64,000 nucleotides of DNA from Sediminicola arcticus. GTDB lineage: Bacteria > Bacteroidota > Bacteroidia > Flavobacteriales > Flavobacteriaceae. Below the pieces are notes generated by a model. It was given only the letters and a program-made list of their open reading frames with translations, had not been told where the DNA came from and made no database searches. Within the stretch, counting starts at the first letter, position 1; each line of letters begins with the position of its first letter. Where the stretch lies: NCBI RefSeq assembly GCF_040566695.1, contig NZ_JBEXAE010000001.1, positions 186,001 through 250,000 on the forward strand, read 5' to 3'. Positions 1-7,954 of the stretch are shown here, piece after piece. Position numbers and translations under genes: made by a program.

Positions 1-2
1 GC

Positions 3-401
3 TCCAACTCTATAAAAGCTGTGTTGCCAGCCGTATTGTTTTCGAGCAATTTTCTCCAAAACAAATACCAAAAACCCTTATCGGAAATAAACGCAACAAG
101 TAAAAACTTTGAAGATGTCCACGTATTTTTAAAATTGGAAAATGGCAAACCTATAAGCCCTTATAAATTATTACCGCCTTTATTTGATGGCTGGGATGCC
201 GAAGCTTTAGATAATGCTATAACTGAAATCGAAGGCATTAGCGATGGTGGTGCCGCATTAACAGCATATGGGAAATTACAATTTGAGGAAGTAAACTTAC
301 AAGAGAGAAAAGCTATAGAAGCAGGATTGCTAAAATACTGTGAACTGGACACCTTGGCAATGGTTATGATATATGAGTATTTTAAAGAGGTTACTTCTTA
401 A
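3..401 (+). CDS. DUF2779 domain protein, C-terminal fragment
   Basis: The reading frame is open from the left edge, so the 5' part lies outside the window; the GTG at 21 is unlikely to be the real start because residues before it (SNSIK) continue the family pattern into AVLPAVL. The C-terminal stretch with YCELDTLAMVMIYEYF is typical of the end of DUF2779 proteins, where an acidic motif followed by a Met-rich helix suggests an RNase H or DEDD-like nuclease fold (inference from memory of the family). The next gene starts 9 bp downstream on the same strand, so the two may be co-transcribed. Family assignment is fairly firm; biochemical role is not established. Confidence 0.65.
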   Translation, partial: SNSIKAVLPAVLFSSNFLQNKYQKPLSEINATSKNFEDVHVFLKLENGKPISPYKLLPPLFDGWDAEALDNAITEIEGISDGGAALTAYGKLQFEEVNLQERKAIEAGLLKYCELDTLAMVMIYEYFKEVTS

Positions 402-410
402 GATTCTTGT

Positions 411-914
411 ATGAAAAATCTTCAATTTTTGAATTTCGTAGATGAATTAAATAAGCCTAGATTATTAAGAAAAGGCTTTACAAAAAAAAGGAAAAGTAAA
501 TTTTCTATTTCTGATGAACGCATCAATGATATATATGACACTTATTTTTCCCCCATTATTATAAAAGAAAACAAATTCACAACCAGGGTTAGTGAAAATG
601 ATTTTGATGAAATACTCTATTTATTACGCGTTTATTTTAAAGTTTGGGTTGAGATTGATAATCGAGAAATTACAATTTATCAAGACTTTCCTGAAAGATT
701 TAAAATAATTAAGGAGGTTAATAAAGAGAACCATTGGTTTACTCCTAAAACAATATCTATAGGTACCATTATGCATTTTTCAAAAGATCATTATGGAATC
801 GTAAATTTCATGAATGGGTTACCTATGTCAGAGACTGCCAGTCCAAAATCAAGTTTAGTACTGACACCAATTCTACAAATTAATTATTCTTTTATTAAAC
901 CAATGTATAATTGA
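411..914 (+). CDS. hypothetical protein, 167 residues
   Basis: I do not recognise this family. The protein is Lys-rich near its N-terminus (GFTKKRKSKF), has no signal peptide and no membrane segment, and looks like a soluble mixed alpha/beta protein. It starts 9 bp after the DUF2779 gene, so it may be its operon partner, and it is AT-rich like its neighbours. The start at 411 follows the previous stop closely and no better start is evident. It is a complete frame of ordinary composition and probably a real gene. Confidence 0.55.
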   Translation: MKNLQFLNFVDELNKPRLLRKGFTKKRKSKFSISDERINDIYDTYFSPIIIKENKFTTRVSENDFDEILYLLRVYFKVWVEIDNREITIYQDFPERFKIIKEVNKENHWFTPKTISIGTIMHFSKDHYGIVNFMNGLPMSETASPKSSLVLTPILQINYSFIKPMYN

Positions 915-989
915 ATTGGTGACATAAAATTAAAAATTCAATAGCTTAAAAAAGTGAAAATATCACCAAACCTTAAAAATAATTTTAAA

Positions 990-1784
990 ATGAATGAATC
1001 AAAATCTGCCCAAATATTATTAGATGTTAATTTCAATAAAACAGGTTCTTGGACGTTATCCGCAGATGGAACCCAGTGTTCAATCAGTAAACTAAATGAA
1101 CCAAATTTTGAGATAAATAATGTTTTATATGCTTTTACAGTTCAATCAAATTCGGACATTGAAGAAATAAAATATATTGGAAAAACAACCCAAACTCTAA
1201 ATCAACGATTTATAGGTTACGCAAAACCAGGGAAAAGTCAACAAACCAATTTAAGAGTAAACAATGCAATTATTAATGAATTAAAGTTTGGAAAAAAAGT
1301 TTCAATTTATATTTTCAAAGACGTTGAGCAATTAAATTGGGGTGGTTATAACTTAAATATAGCTTCAGGATTGGAGGACTCTTTAGTTTATGAAATAAGT
1401 CCAGAATGGAATAAAGCAGGAAGGAAGTTAATCACCTCTACTGAAGAACTTGAAAATCAAGTTTTAGACAGCAATTTGGGCAACATTAAAAAATTAGCCT
1501 TCAATATAAAACTTGGTCATGCATATTATACCTTAGGATTTATGAATCCTGGGAAAAAAATTAGCGATTTTATGGGTGGTGAAGGTGAGTTAGTTTCATT
1601 AAAATTACCAAATGGTTCTGTTTTGAAAACAAAAATTGATCGGAATTCAAACCCAAATGGATCTGTAAGGCTGTCTTTTGGAAAGGAATTAGCTAATTTC
1701 TATCAATCTAAATACCAATTTGGAGACACGATTGAAGCTCTTATAAATATTGGGGAGGGAGTTTATACCATTGAATTAAGTTAG
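990..1784 (+). CDS. GIY-YIG domain protein
   Basis: The segment around residues 40-70 reads LYAFTV, then KYIGKTTQTLNQRF, the two beta-strand and helix motifs of the GIY-YIG nuclease fold (the YIG triplet with Lys and Thr, then an Arg a few residues later). Further on, GLEDSLVYEISPEWN may carry the conserved acidic metal ligand. The C-terminal third is an unrecognised beta-rich domain. I chose the ATG at 990; an in-frame GTG at 954 would add 12 residues. GIY-YIG proteins include restriction enzymes, homing nucleases and repair nucleases; which applies here cannot be told. A terminator follows. Confidence 0.6.
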   Translation: MNESKSAQILLDVNFNKTGSWTLSADGTQCSISKLNEPNFEINNVLYAFTVQSNSDIEEIKYIGKTTQTLNQRFIGYAKPGKSQQTNLRVNNAIINELKFGKKVSIYIFKDVEQLNWGGYNLNIASGLEDSLVYEISPEWNKAGRKLITSTEELENQVLDSNLGNIKKLAFNIKLGHAYYTLGFMNPGKKISDFMGGEGELVSLKLPNGSVLKTKIDRNSNPNGSVRLSFGKELANFYQSKYQFGDTIEALINIGEGVYTIELS

Positions 1785-1810
1785 TAATTCTGGAAAATAA
1801 AACTTCATTA

Positions 1811-1853
1811 AAACAGCAGTAGAGCAATTAAAAAAAACCTCTGCTGTTGTTTT
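1811..1853 (+). terminator. rho-independent terminator after the GIY-YIG gene
   Basis: AACAGCAGTAGAG and CTCTGCTGTT form a stem with one bulged T, loop A-rich, followed by GTTTT. It lies 27 bp after the stop codon at 1784. Confidence 0.6.
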
Positions 1854-2099
1854 AGATAAGATCTAATAATAAGGATAATTCGAAAATCTGTTTATTTATA
1901 GCATTTTTTATATCCATTAAGGCTATCTGGCTTATACCTAGCTTTTGATGTTATGCAATTTTTTGTGTTGAATTGGCTTGAGGGAATTATAAATTCGTAA
2001 GGCATTACTTGTTGGTAATTCAGTCTAAGATAATTTCAATATTTTCATCATTCGCTATTTGGTCAATTACTTCAAGTCAGCATAGCATTGTCGTTTTTT
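1854..2099. other. AT-rich intergenic region between + and - genes
   Basis: Apart from the terminator at 1811-1853 I see no convincing gene, RNA or repeat between the GIY-YIG gene and the DUF2130 gene. No attC-like palindrome of the kind found at 3.4-9.9 kb is evident, so the left limit of the cassette array seems to be near here. Confidence 0.4.
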
Positions 2100-3377
2100 C
2101 TATTCATTTTTATTATTTAATTCATCGAATTTTGCCTTCATGGTTGGGTTTCCATGTGTTAATTTTTTGATTGTTAATTCATCAGCTTTATTGTTGGCCA
2201 ATCGCAAGTTGTTTTCAGATGATAACAAAGCCTCTTTGGTTTTATTCAAATGACTAATGGTCTTATCTATTTCCTCGATAGCGGTTGTAAATTTTCGACT
2301 TGCTAAATCATAATTATAAGCAAATCCTTTTCTAAATGCATCAATCTTTTCCTCGAAATTGGTAATATCAACGTTTTGATTCCTCATCAAATTCAGTTCT
2401 GCTTTATATTTCAAGGAATTCATGGCTGCATTTCGAAGAAGGGTAATAATTGGTATGAAAAATTGAGGTCGTACTACATACATTTTCTTAAATTTATGGG
2501 AAACATCCACTATTCCAGTATTATAAAATTCGTTATCTGATTCCAACAATGAAACTAAAACCGCATATTCACAGTTCTTTTCTTGGCGGTCCTTATCAAG
2601 TTTTGCAAAGAAATCCTCGTTTCTTTTTTTTGTCGCAGTTTCATCATTTTCATTCTTCATCTCAAACATAATTGAAATGATTTCATTTTCTGAATCATCA
2701 GTTTCTTTGTAAATGAAATCTCCTTTGTTTCCACCTCTTGAATCGTTGTCCTTTTCGAAATAAGCATTTTGAAAAGCCGTTGCTCGGAGCTTATTGAATT
2801 CATTTTCACAATGTTGCTCTAAAGATTCACCAACCATTTTTGTTGATAGCTTCTGTTTAAAATCTTTCAAACGAGAAATTTCATCGTCTTTCATTTTGAT
2901 GGTTTCATCTTTTATAACCAGCTTATTTGCAAACTGTTCCTTAATCGACTTTTCAAGCAATTGTGTTTCAGTTTCTTTGATTTTCAAATCATTGGCTAGA
3001 TTGTCACGTTCCTTTTCTATGACTTTAATAGCTTCGGAAACATCTAACTTTTTCTGAATTTCTGCACTTTGAATTTGGGACTTCATTTCAGAGATTTCCG
3101 CTTCTTTTTTTGCTAGTTTTTCAGCAAGTTCAGCATTGCTTTTGGCTTTTAATTCGGCTAGTTCTTTGTCTTTTTTTGCCAGTTCTTCTTGCAATGAGCT
3201 TTTTATGTTGGCTTTAGCAAGTTCAACCGCACTTTCCTTTTCCCTATCTGCTAGAGCAAGTCGCTTAGATAATTCTTCCTCAAATTGATGGTCACGAACT
3301 TGCTTAAGAATATCAGCATACCCAGCTTCATCGACTTTAAAAACTTTCTCGCAATTCGGACAAATTATTTCGTACAT
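2100..3377 (-). CDS. DUF2130 domain protein with coiled coil
   Basis: The protein opens with a Cys pair, IICPNCEKVF, a small zinc-ribbon-like motif, followed by a long Glu/Lys-rich coiled coil over about residues 25-180. The C-terminal half has the DUF2130 hallmarks: GESLEQHCENEFNKLR, GNKGDF and FEMKNENDET. The spaced D...E-x-K residues resemble a PD-(D/E)XK nuclease core, but that is my inference. The size (425 residues) fits the family. It is the left-most gene of the minus-strand cassette-like block, and a palindromic spacer precedes its start. Function is not established; it is often found in accessory regions. Confidence 0.75.
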   Translation of the reverse strand: MYEIICPNCEKVFKVDEAGYADILKQVRDHQFEEELSKRLALADREKESAVELAKANIKSSLQEELAKKDKELAELKAKSNAELAEKLAKKEAEISEMKSQIQSAEIQKKLDVSEAIKVIEKERDNLANDLKIKETETQLLEKSIKEQFANKLVIKDETIKMKDDEISRLKDFKQKLSTKMVGESLEQHCENEFNKLRATAFQNAYFEKDNDSRGGNKGDFIYKETDDSENEIISIMFEMKNENDETATKKRNEDFFAKLDKDRQEKNCEYAVLVSLLESDNEFYNTGIVDVSHKFKKMYVVRPQFFIPIITLLRNAAMNSLKYKAELNLMRNQNVDITNFEEKIDAFRKGFAYNYDLASRKFTTAIEEIDKTISHLNKTKEALLSSENNLRLANNKADELTIKKLTHGNPTMKAKFDELNNKNE

Positions 3378-3394
3378 ATTGATTTTTTATTAAT

Positions 3395-3540
3395 ACGCCA
3401 TAACGGCTAGGCTCGTATGTTTAATTGTGAGGGTAAGCATTTACCTTTACAAGTATGTGCCAAGCTAAAAATCCTCTTGGATTATCAAAAGTAGGCGAGA
3501 ATAAACCACTACTTATAGTCTTAGTTGGAAATAGTTATAT
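3395..3540 (-). repeat. attC-like spacer A
   Basis: Read on the minus strand, the spacer begins with TAACTATTTCCAAC just after the stop of the unknown secreted gene and ends with CCTAGCCGTTATGGC before the DUF2130 start. These ends match the pattern TAAC-N6-CAAC ... CCGTTR shared with spacers B and D. Internal symmetry is weaker than in B, D and E. The block CGCCTACTTTTGAT resembles the CGCCTACTTTTCAT of spacer B. Confidence 0.45.
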
Positions 3541-3542
3541 TT

Positions 3543-4253
3543 TTATTCTAATGCTTTCAAGAACTGTTTTAATTCTTTTTCATTTAGCGTTAGACTTAAT
3601 TTTAATTCTCTTTTCTCCGTAAAATCATTATAAACTTTTAGAACCTTGCTGTTAATATTGATGTTCTCCTTAATTAGTCTGATGTATTTAAAAGTATTCT
3701 TTTTTGTTGAAATATTATAATCATAAGTTGCCAATGCAAAACAACATTCAAGACAACCAAACGTTTTATTTTTTTCAAACCAAGTCAAAATTTCTTCAGG
3801 TGTAATATGAACTGCGTAAGTTATAATTTCGCCTTCAATTTTAATTTCATCAATGTCTACTCCATTATTACATCTATCTCCTCCTCCGATTATTTTATTT
3901 AACTTAACTGTATTATTTTTTACTGTTAAATCGAAAATATAATAATTTATTGCTGTTCCTTCAGGGTCTTGATAAACATACACTACATAATTATCATTTT
4001 TCTTGTATAAAATTTTAAATGCAAATATTTCAATATAATCTAACTCTGTTGTAAATATGTATCCGTTTTTTCTTTCCCATTTAACCTGCGTATCATCATC
4101 TTTCAATGTAACCTCTTCAATAAACCCTTTATTGTCAGCAAATGTTGTTATTTTACATAATGCATTTGCGTATTTTTCAAAATCTTCTTCTTGACCATAA
4201 ATTGATGAAGCTGTACAAATAAATAGAAGTGTTATTAATTTAAATATTTTCAT
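3543..4253 (-). CDS. secreted hypothetical protein
   Basis: The first 20 residues form a classic Sec signal peptide ending SIYGQ, the Flavobacteria-type cleavage context with a mature N-terminal Gln. The 216-residue mature part has no family I recognise; it contains a Cys cluster (FGCLECCF) and a C-terminal Leu/Lys-rich tail. It sits alone between two attC-like spacers, as expected for a single-gene cassette. Its product is probably periplasmic or exported. The start is well supported by the signal peptide. Confidence 0.6.
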   Translation of the reverse strand: MKIFKLITLLFICTASSIYGQEEDFEKYANALCKITTFADNKGFIEEVTLKDDDTQVKWERKNGYIFTTELDYIEIFAFKILYKKNDNYVVYVYQDPEGTAINYYIFDLTVKNNTVKLNKIIGGGDRCNNGVDIDEIKIEGEIITYAVHITPEEILTWFEKNKTFGCLECCFALATYDYNISTKKNTFKYIRLIKENININSKVLKVYNDFTEKRELKLSLTLNEKELKQFLKALE

Positions 4254-4270
4254 TCCTCTTTTTTTATTAT

Positions 4271-4411
4271 TGTCAACGGTTAGTATATGAAAAGTAGGCG
4301 ATTTCGAAGCACTAAACTTTCAGTTAAGCACAAAGTTTGATACGCGCCAAAAGCCTTCATTTTATTAATGTTTCGCCTATTTTTCATAGTACACATTGTT
4401 GTAAGCCGTTA
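4271..4411 (-). repeat. attC-like spacer B, strong inverted repeat
   Basis: On the minus strand, TAACGGCTTACAAC overlaps the TAA stop of the DUF262 gene, and the spacer ends CATATACTAACCGTTGACA before the next start. Long arms pair: GTATATGAAAAGTAGGCGA on one side against GTACTATGAAAAATAGGCGA read from the other, with an unpaired stretch of about 10 bases present in only one arm, like the extrahelical bases of attC sites. The loop is about 65 bp. Confidence 0.6.
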
Positions 4412-6700
4412 TTCCTTTTCCGAAAGTTCATTTTTCAAGATACTCTTAAACCAAATAATAGCAGCTTCTCCGTCTTTAATCATTATGTCATTCAGTTCGT
4501 TATTATGTGCAATTTGATTTCTTAGAGTGAATAGTTGGCTAAATCGGTGTTCTACATTCGGTTTAGCTTTAAACATATCTTCAAATGCACTCCAAGTGTC
4601 TTTTTTGATAATCAACTCTTTGAATTCTCCGAGTGTGAAAAAGTTCAGTTTTTTTCTAAATGATCGATAAGTCTCAAAATTTTCTCCTGGGAATTTTTTT
4701 AAGTGTGAAGCAATTTTAAATTCAGTCGATTGCCTTGTCATATCTGATACAAACTGTTCAAATGGGTTTGTACTTAATCCACTTAATTTGACGTTTATTA
4801 AATCTCGTAACTGAATTTCAATACTTTCAATTTCAGATTTCAAGTCTTTAATTGCTTGTGGTAGTTCAATTGAATTTTGTAAAATTGATTCGATAGTTAT
4901 TTGTTTACCTCCTGTTAAAAGGTCAATTGCTTTGAGAACATAATCAGCTCTGGTTTCGATAAAAGAATCAAAATCTGACTGAATTTTATCAATTCTTTTC
5001 TCTTTTTCCATTCCTTCATAACCTCCATTTGAAAGTTCCTTTATTGGGATTATGTGGCTGTTTAAACGACTGTTTACAATTTCTTCATCTGCCCATTTAT
5101 AACGCTCTTTCAAGTAAATCAAAGGGTCTTTTCTTCCAATATTTCGGTTAGTTTTACCTGTGATTAATGCACAATTTAATGCTAAAGAGCTATCAACATT
5201 TGCTTCTTGTAGAAGTGCATTAGGAAAAATATGGTGATATTCTCTTTTTTTAATGTTTTCTCTTGAAACCTGTTTGCCATCTGCGAAGTCATATGCACCT
5301 AAATATGTAGATATTGCAAGAATACCTCTTGCTCTAATATTTACTTTCTTAGGCCATCCTACAGTTAGTAGTTCTTCTTTGTCGGCCAAAGGATATAATT
5401 TTCTGTTGAGTACAGGAATATCTATTTCTTCGTAGAAATCGCCTTTATCGTTTTGTTCGTTATTTATTACTCTTTTAAGGTTGATATAATCTTGATATGC
5501 TCTTGAAGCTGCCGAGTTTTCATATCGGTATGTAAAGAATGAAGACCATAAATATTTTTTTAGTAGTATTTCTCCTTTACCTGCTAAATCTCCATTTTCT
5601 GGAATTTTTGAAAAAGCTGAGGCTACAACTGATAAAACGGCATTGGTTGGAAGTCTGTTTTTATCATAAATTCCTTGTGATTCCATAAATACCGCCATTC
5701 TCCCAAGACAATTTTCAAGTATATCCCAATTATTGACAAGAATAGATTTATCCATTTCTGCCATTCCTCTGTGATTTGGTAATTTGTCTTGTAATAGAGC
5801 AGAAGTAGCTAATATTAAAAAGTCGAGTTCAAAATACTGTTGGATTTTAGGATGTTTTTTACTTAAATCACTTTGTAAATCGTGTAATGAGCTTTTCATT
5901 TCACTTTCTACTTCTGCAACAATAATGTCATAAATAGAAAGTGGTTTGCTATTAGTATTCATATTTATAAATACTTGTAAAGCAATTTCTTTTGGTGTGG
6001 TAGATGGAAGTGAAAGAAATGGAAGGTTAAAATGTGAGATTGTCTCTCTTAATTTTGTGATTTTTAAAGTCAAGTCTTTTTGAAACTTGTTGTATTCTTT
6101 TAGTTTTTTAAATCCATCTGGGTCTGAATCTGTTGGTTCTAAATGTTTAGTTGCGAGTTCAATCCAATTGTCAATTTCGGATTGAATGTTTTCGGGTCTA
6201 AATAGTTGAATTGGAACGCAACCTCTTTTTAAACTGTCTTTTGGTGAGTCAGCCCAAAGTGGATATTTAAGTTTGTTTTTTAAATACCTTGTTCTACAAT
6301 AAATCGAGATTTCTTCATCTCTCCTATTGTTATCTGTTTCGTCAAAATCTGGAAAATAAACAAAATATGTTTCAAAATCGTAGTTGTTGTGTAATGCTCT
6401 CCAAAAAGAAGTCAACCTTTGCTGTCCGTCTAAAAGATGTTCGGTTATTTTGTCTTTAACTTCAGGTTCGGCAGTACTTATATATCTCGATTCGAATTTT
6501 TCTTCATTTCCAACATCTAAAATTAAGGTAACTCCTACTGGTAAATTATGAATAACCGTTTCTAAAAAACTTTGAACTCTCCATCTATCCCAAGCTTCCA
6601 TTCTTTGGAAACGAGGAAGTTTAATATTTCCATTTTTTATTTTAGTGTACCAATCGACTAACTGTCTATTATGTGCACTGCTCGAAGTTATTTCTGACAT
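4409..6700 (-). CDS. DUF262-HNH (GmrSD-like) protein with C-terminal HEPN-like domain
   Basis: Residues 1-200 carry the DUF262 (GmrS/ParB-like NTPase) motifs LPRFQR (28-33) and LLDGQQRLTS (89-98). Around residue 488, YHHIFPN followed by Asn-rich ALNCALITGKTNRN is the HNH signature of DUF1524 (GmrD). GmrSD enzymes are type IV restriction systems that cut modified phage DNA. The last ~130 residues are helical and contain LRNQIAHNN (about 726-734), a match to the HEPN RNase motif R-x4-6-H. The three-part architecture suggests a defence protein combining DNA cleavage with a possible RNase or partner domain; that combined role is inference. The TAA stop overlaps attC-like spacer B. No membrane segments are present. 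Confidence 0.75.
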   Translation of the reverse strand: MSEITSSSAHNRQLVDWYTKIKNGNIKLPRFQRMEAWDRWRVQSFLETVIHNLPVGVTLILDVGNEEKFESRYISTAEPEVKDKITEHLLDGQQRLTSFWRALHNNYDFETYFVYFPDFDETDNNRRDEEISIYCRTRYLKNKLKYPLWADSPKDSLKRGCVPIQLFRPENIQSEIDNWIELATKHLEPTDSDPDGFKKLKEYNKFQKDLTLKITKLRETISHFNLPFLSLPSTTPKEIALQVFINMNTNSKPLSIYDIIVAEVESEMKSSLHDLQSDLSKKHPKIQQYFELDFLILATSALLQDKLPNHRGMAEMDKSILVNNWDILENCLGRMAVFMESQGIYDKNRLPTNAVLSVVASAFSKIPENGDLAGKGEILLKKYLWSSFFTYRYENSAASRAYQDYINLKRVINNEQNDKGDFYEEIDIPVLNRKLYPLADKEELLTVGWPKKVNIRARGILAISTYLGAYDFADGKQVSRENIKKREYHHIFPNALLQEANVDSSLALNCALITGKTNRNIGRKDPLIYLKERYKWADEEIVNSRLNSHIIPIKELSNGGYEGMEKEKRIDKIQSDFDSFIETRADYVLKAIDLLTGGKQITIESILQNSIELPQAIKDLKSEIESIEIQLRDLINVKLSGLSTNPFEQFVSDMTRQSTEFKIASHLKKFPGENFETYRSFRKKLNFFTLGEFKELIIKKDTWSAFEDMFKAKPNVEHRFSQLFTLRNQIAHNNELNDIMIKDGEAAIIWFKSILKNELSEKE

Positions 6701-6730
6701 ATTTTAATTTTCGTAGTTTGGGTTTTTTTA

Positions 6731-6866
6731 ATGGCTTACGTGTTTGTAAATCACTTGTGGCGGTTTACGAAGTACTTGATTGTCGTCTTGCACCAAATTT
6801 AATTAAAAGCACAAAGCTTGAATTCACCACTTTACCCGCCATAAGTCATATACGCTGTTATAGGTT
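6731..6866 (-). repeat. attC-like spacer C
   Basis: Minus-strand reading starts CCTATAACAGCGTATATG just after the upstream gene and ends CACGTAAGCCATTA before the DUF262 start. The inner arms CTTGTGGCGG (6754-6763) and CCGCCATAAG (6837-6846) pair with one G-U. The outer ends are more degenerate than in B, D and E. Confidence 0.4.
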
Positions 6867-6872
6867 GTGTTT

Positions 6873-7637
6873 CTATTTTCTTGTAAATACTCCATTAATA
6901 AATTCAAGTGATATTGTTTTTCCTGTCGCCTTGTATCGTCCTTTTTCTTCGTCAAACTTGAACTCATTAAAATGTAAAATATTTTTCACAGGGTCAAAAG
7001 TTAGATTTGCTTTTTCACTTCTCGGATATTCTATTACTAAATCTTTGTTGTCTGCAAAACACGAATTGCACTTTAGAAGAGTATCTCCATTGATTCTGAA
7101 TATTTGCACAATTTGATGTTGTTGTCCGCTGCCGTGGGTTCCCCAAGCAATTGTCAGGTAAAGTTTTTCAATCTCTGTATTGAGTTCAAAAACTTCATAA
7201 ATTTCGCTGTCTGTATATCTGCCTAATTCTGCTTCTTTTCCAGAATTTATTTGCTGAACAATTATCTTTCCATTGTCTGTTTCAAACTGAGCAACACAAT
7301 TTATGTTATGCCAGGTTCCACCTGTTAGGTCGTCCCAACTATAAAATTTTATTTTATTATCAGGTGATGTTTTAATAGTTAGGTATTTAGATAGACTGTC
7401 AAATTCATTCCTGAATGTAACAGGATTAGCTAAAAAATTTAAAATTTGTTTTGTAAAACCAGGGCTCAATCTGTCAAACCTTAATTCGGATTCAGCTGAA
7501 AGCATTTTCTTAAAATTATTTGTCAGCTGACTATCAATTTCTTGGAACTCTGATTTTTGTCCATTTGAAGACAAGCAAAATATAAGTCCGAAAATTATTA
7601 TAAAAAATGTCTTTTGTGTCATATTGTTTGTTTTCAA
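6873..7637 (-). CDS. secreted hypothetical protein
   Basis: A signal peptide (about residues 7-26, ending SSNGQ) is followed by a 228-residue soluble domain that I cannot assign. It contains WDDLTGGTWHN and IAWGTHGSGQQHQ, which suggest a beta-rich fold. An in-frame ATG at 7622 (MTQK) is an alternative start and leaves the signal peptide intact. The gene stands alone between spacers C and D, matching the one-gene-per-cassette layout of the block. Secretion is well supported, function unknown. Confidence 0.6.
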   Translation of the reverse strand: MKTNNMTQKTFFIIIFGLIFCLSSNGQKSEFQEIDSQLTNNFKKMLSAESELRFDRLSPGFTKQILNFLANPVTFRNEFDSLSKYLTIKTSPDNKIKFYSWDDLTGGTWHNINCVAQFETDNGKIIVQQINSGKEAELGRYTDSEIYEVFELNTEIEKLYLTIAWGTHGSGQQHQIVQIFRINGDTLLKCNSCFADNKDLVIEYPRSEKANLTFDPVKNILHFNEFKFDEEKGRYKATGKTISLEFINGVFTRK

Positions 7638-7642
7638 GATAG

Positions 7643-7780
7643 CCTTAACGGTCTTGTATATGAAAAGTAGTGGGTTTTAAGCACTAACTTTTCGGTTTAT
7701 AACTGACCTTTGTTTTATTATTTAATTTTCGTTTTAGCACTAAAACCGCTATGTTTTATATACGTTGTTGGCAAACGTTA
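7643..7780 (-). repeat. attC-like spacer D, strong inverted repeat
   Basis: On the minus strand TAACGTTTGCCAAC overlaps the stop of the 54-residue lipoprotein gene, and the spacer ends TTCATATACAAGACCGTTAAGGC. The arm at 7653-7687 pairs with the arm at 7733-7767 over about 30 bases with mismatches. The terminal CGTTAAGGC is close to the classical integron core GTTRRRY. Confidence 0.6.
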
Positions 7781-7942
7781 ATCTTTTTTTCTAAAAATTA
7801 ATCCTAAAATTCCGATAATCAACGTTCCAAAAAAAATAGGTAGAATAATGTATTTAAACCTAGCCTTCTCAAATTCTATATATCCTTCACAGCTAGTCAA
7901 GGATATCAATAACATGTAAATCAACAAAACTCTTTTTTTCAT
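7778..7942 (-). CDS. small lipoprotein with one membrane helix, 54 residues
   Basis: This short frame starts MKKRVLLIYMLLISLTSC, a lipoprotein signal with a lipobox-like LTSC. A short linker (EGYIEFEKARFK) and a hydrophobic helix (about residues 31-50) follow, then the basic end RKKD. The stop codon TAA overlaps the first bases of spacer D, exactly as in the DUF262 gene, which supports it being real. It begins 12 bp after the stop of the TPR lipoprotein gene, so the two probably share one cassette and one transcript. It may be an accessory subunit or an immunity-type protein; neither can be shown here. Confidence 0.6.
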   Translation of the reverse strand: MKKRVLLIYMLLISLTSCEGYIEFEKARFKYIILPIFFGTLIIGILGLIFRKKD

Positions 7943-7954
7943 AATAATTAAAAT

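Noticed and set aside
6673..7116. An open frame of 147 codons on the plus strand
   Set aside because: It overlaps the DUF262 gene and the secreted gene on the other strand, spans spacer C, and has no family match; best explained as chance.
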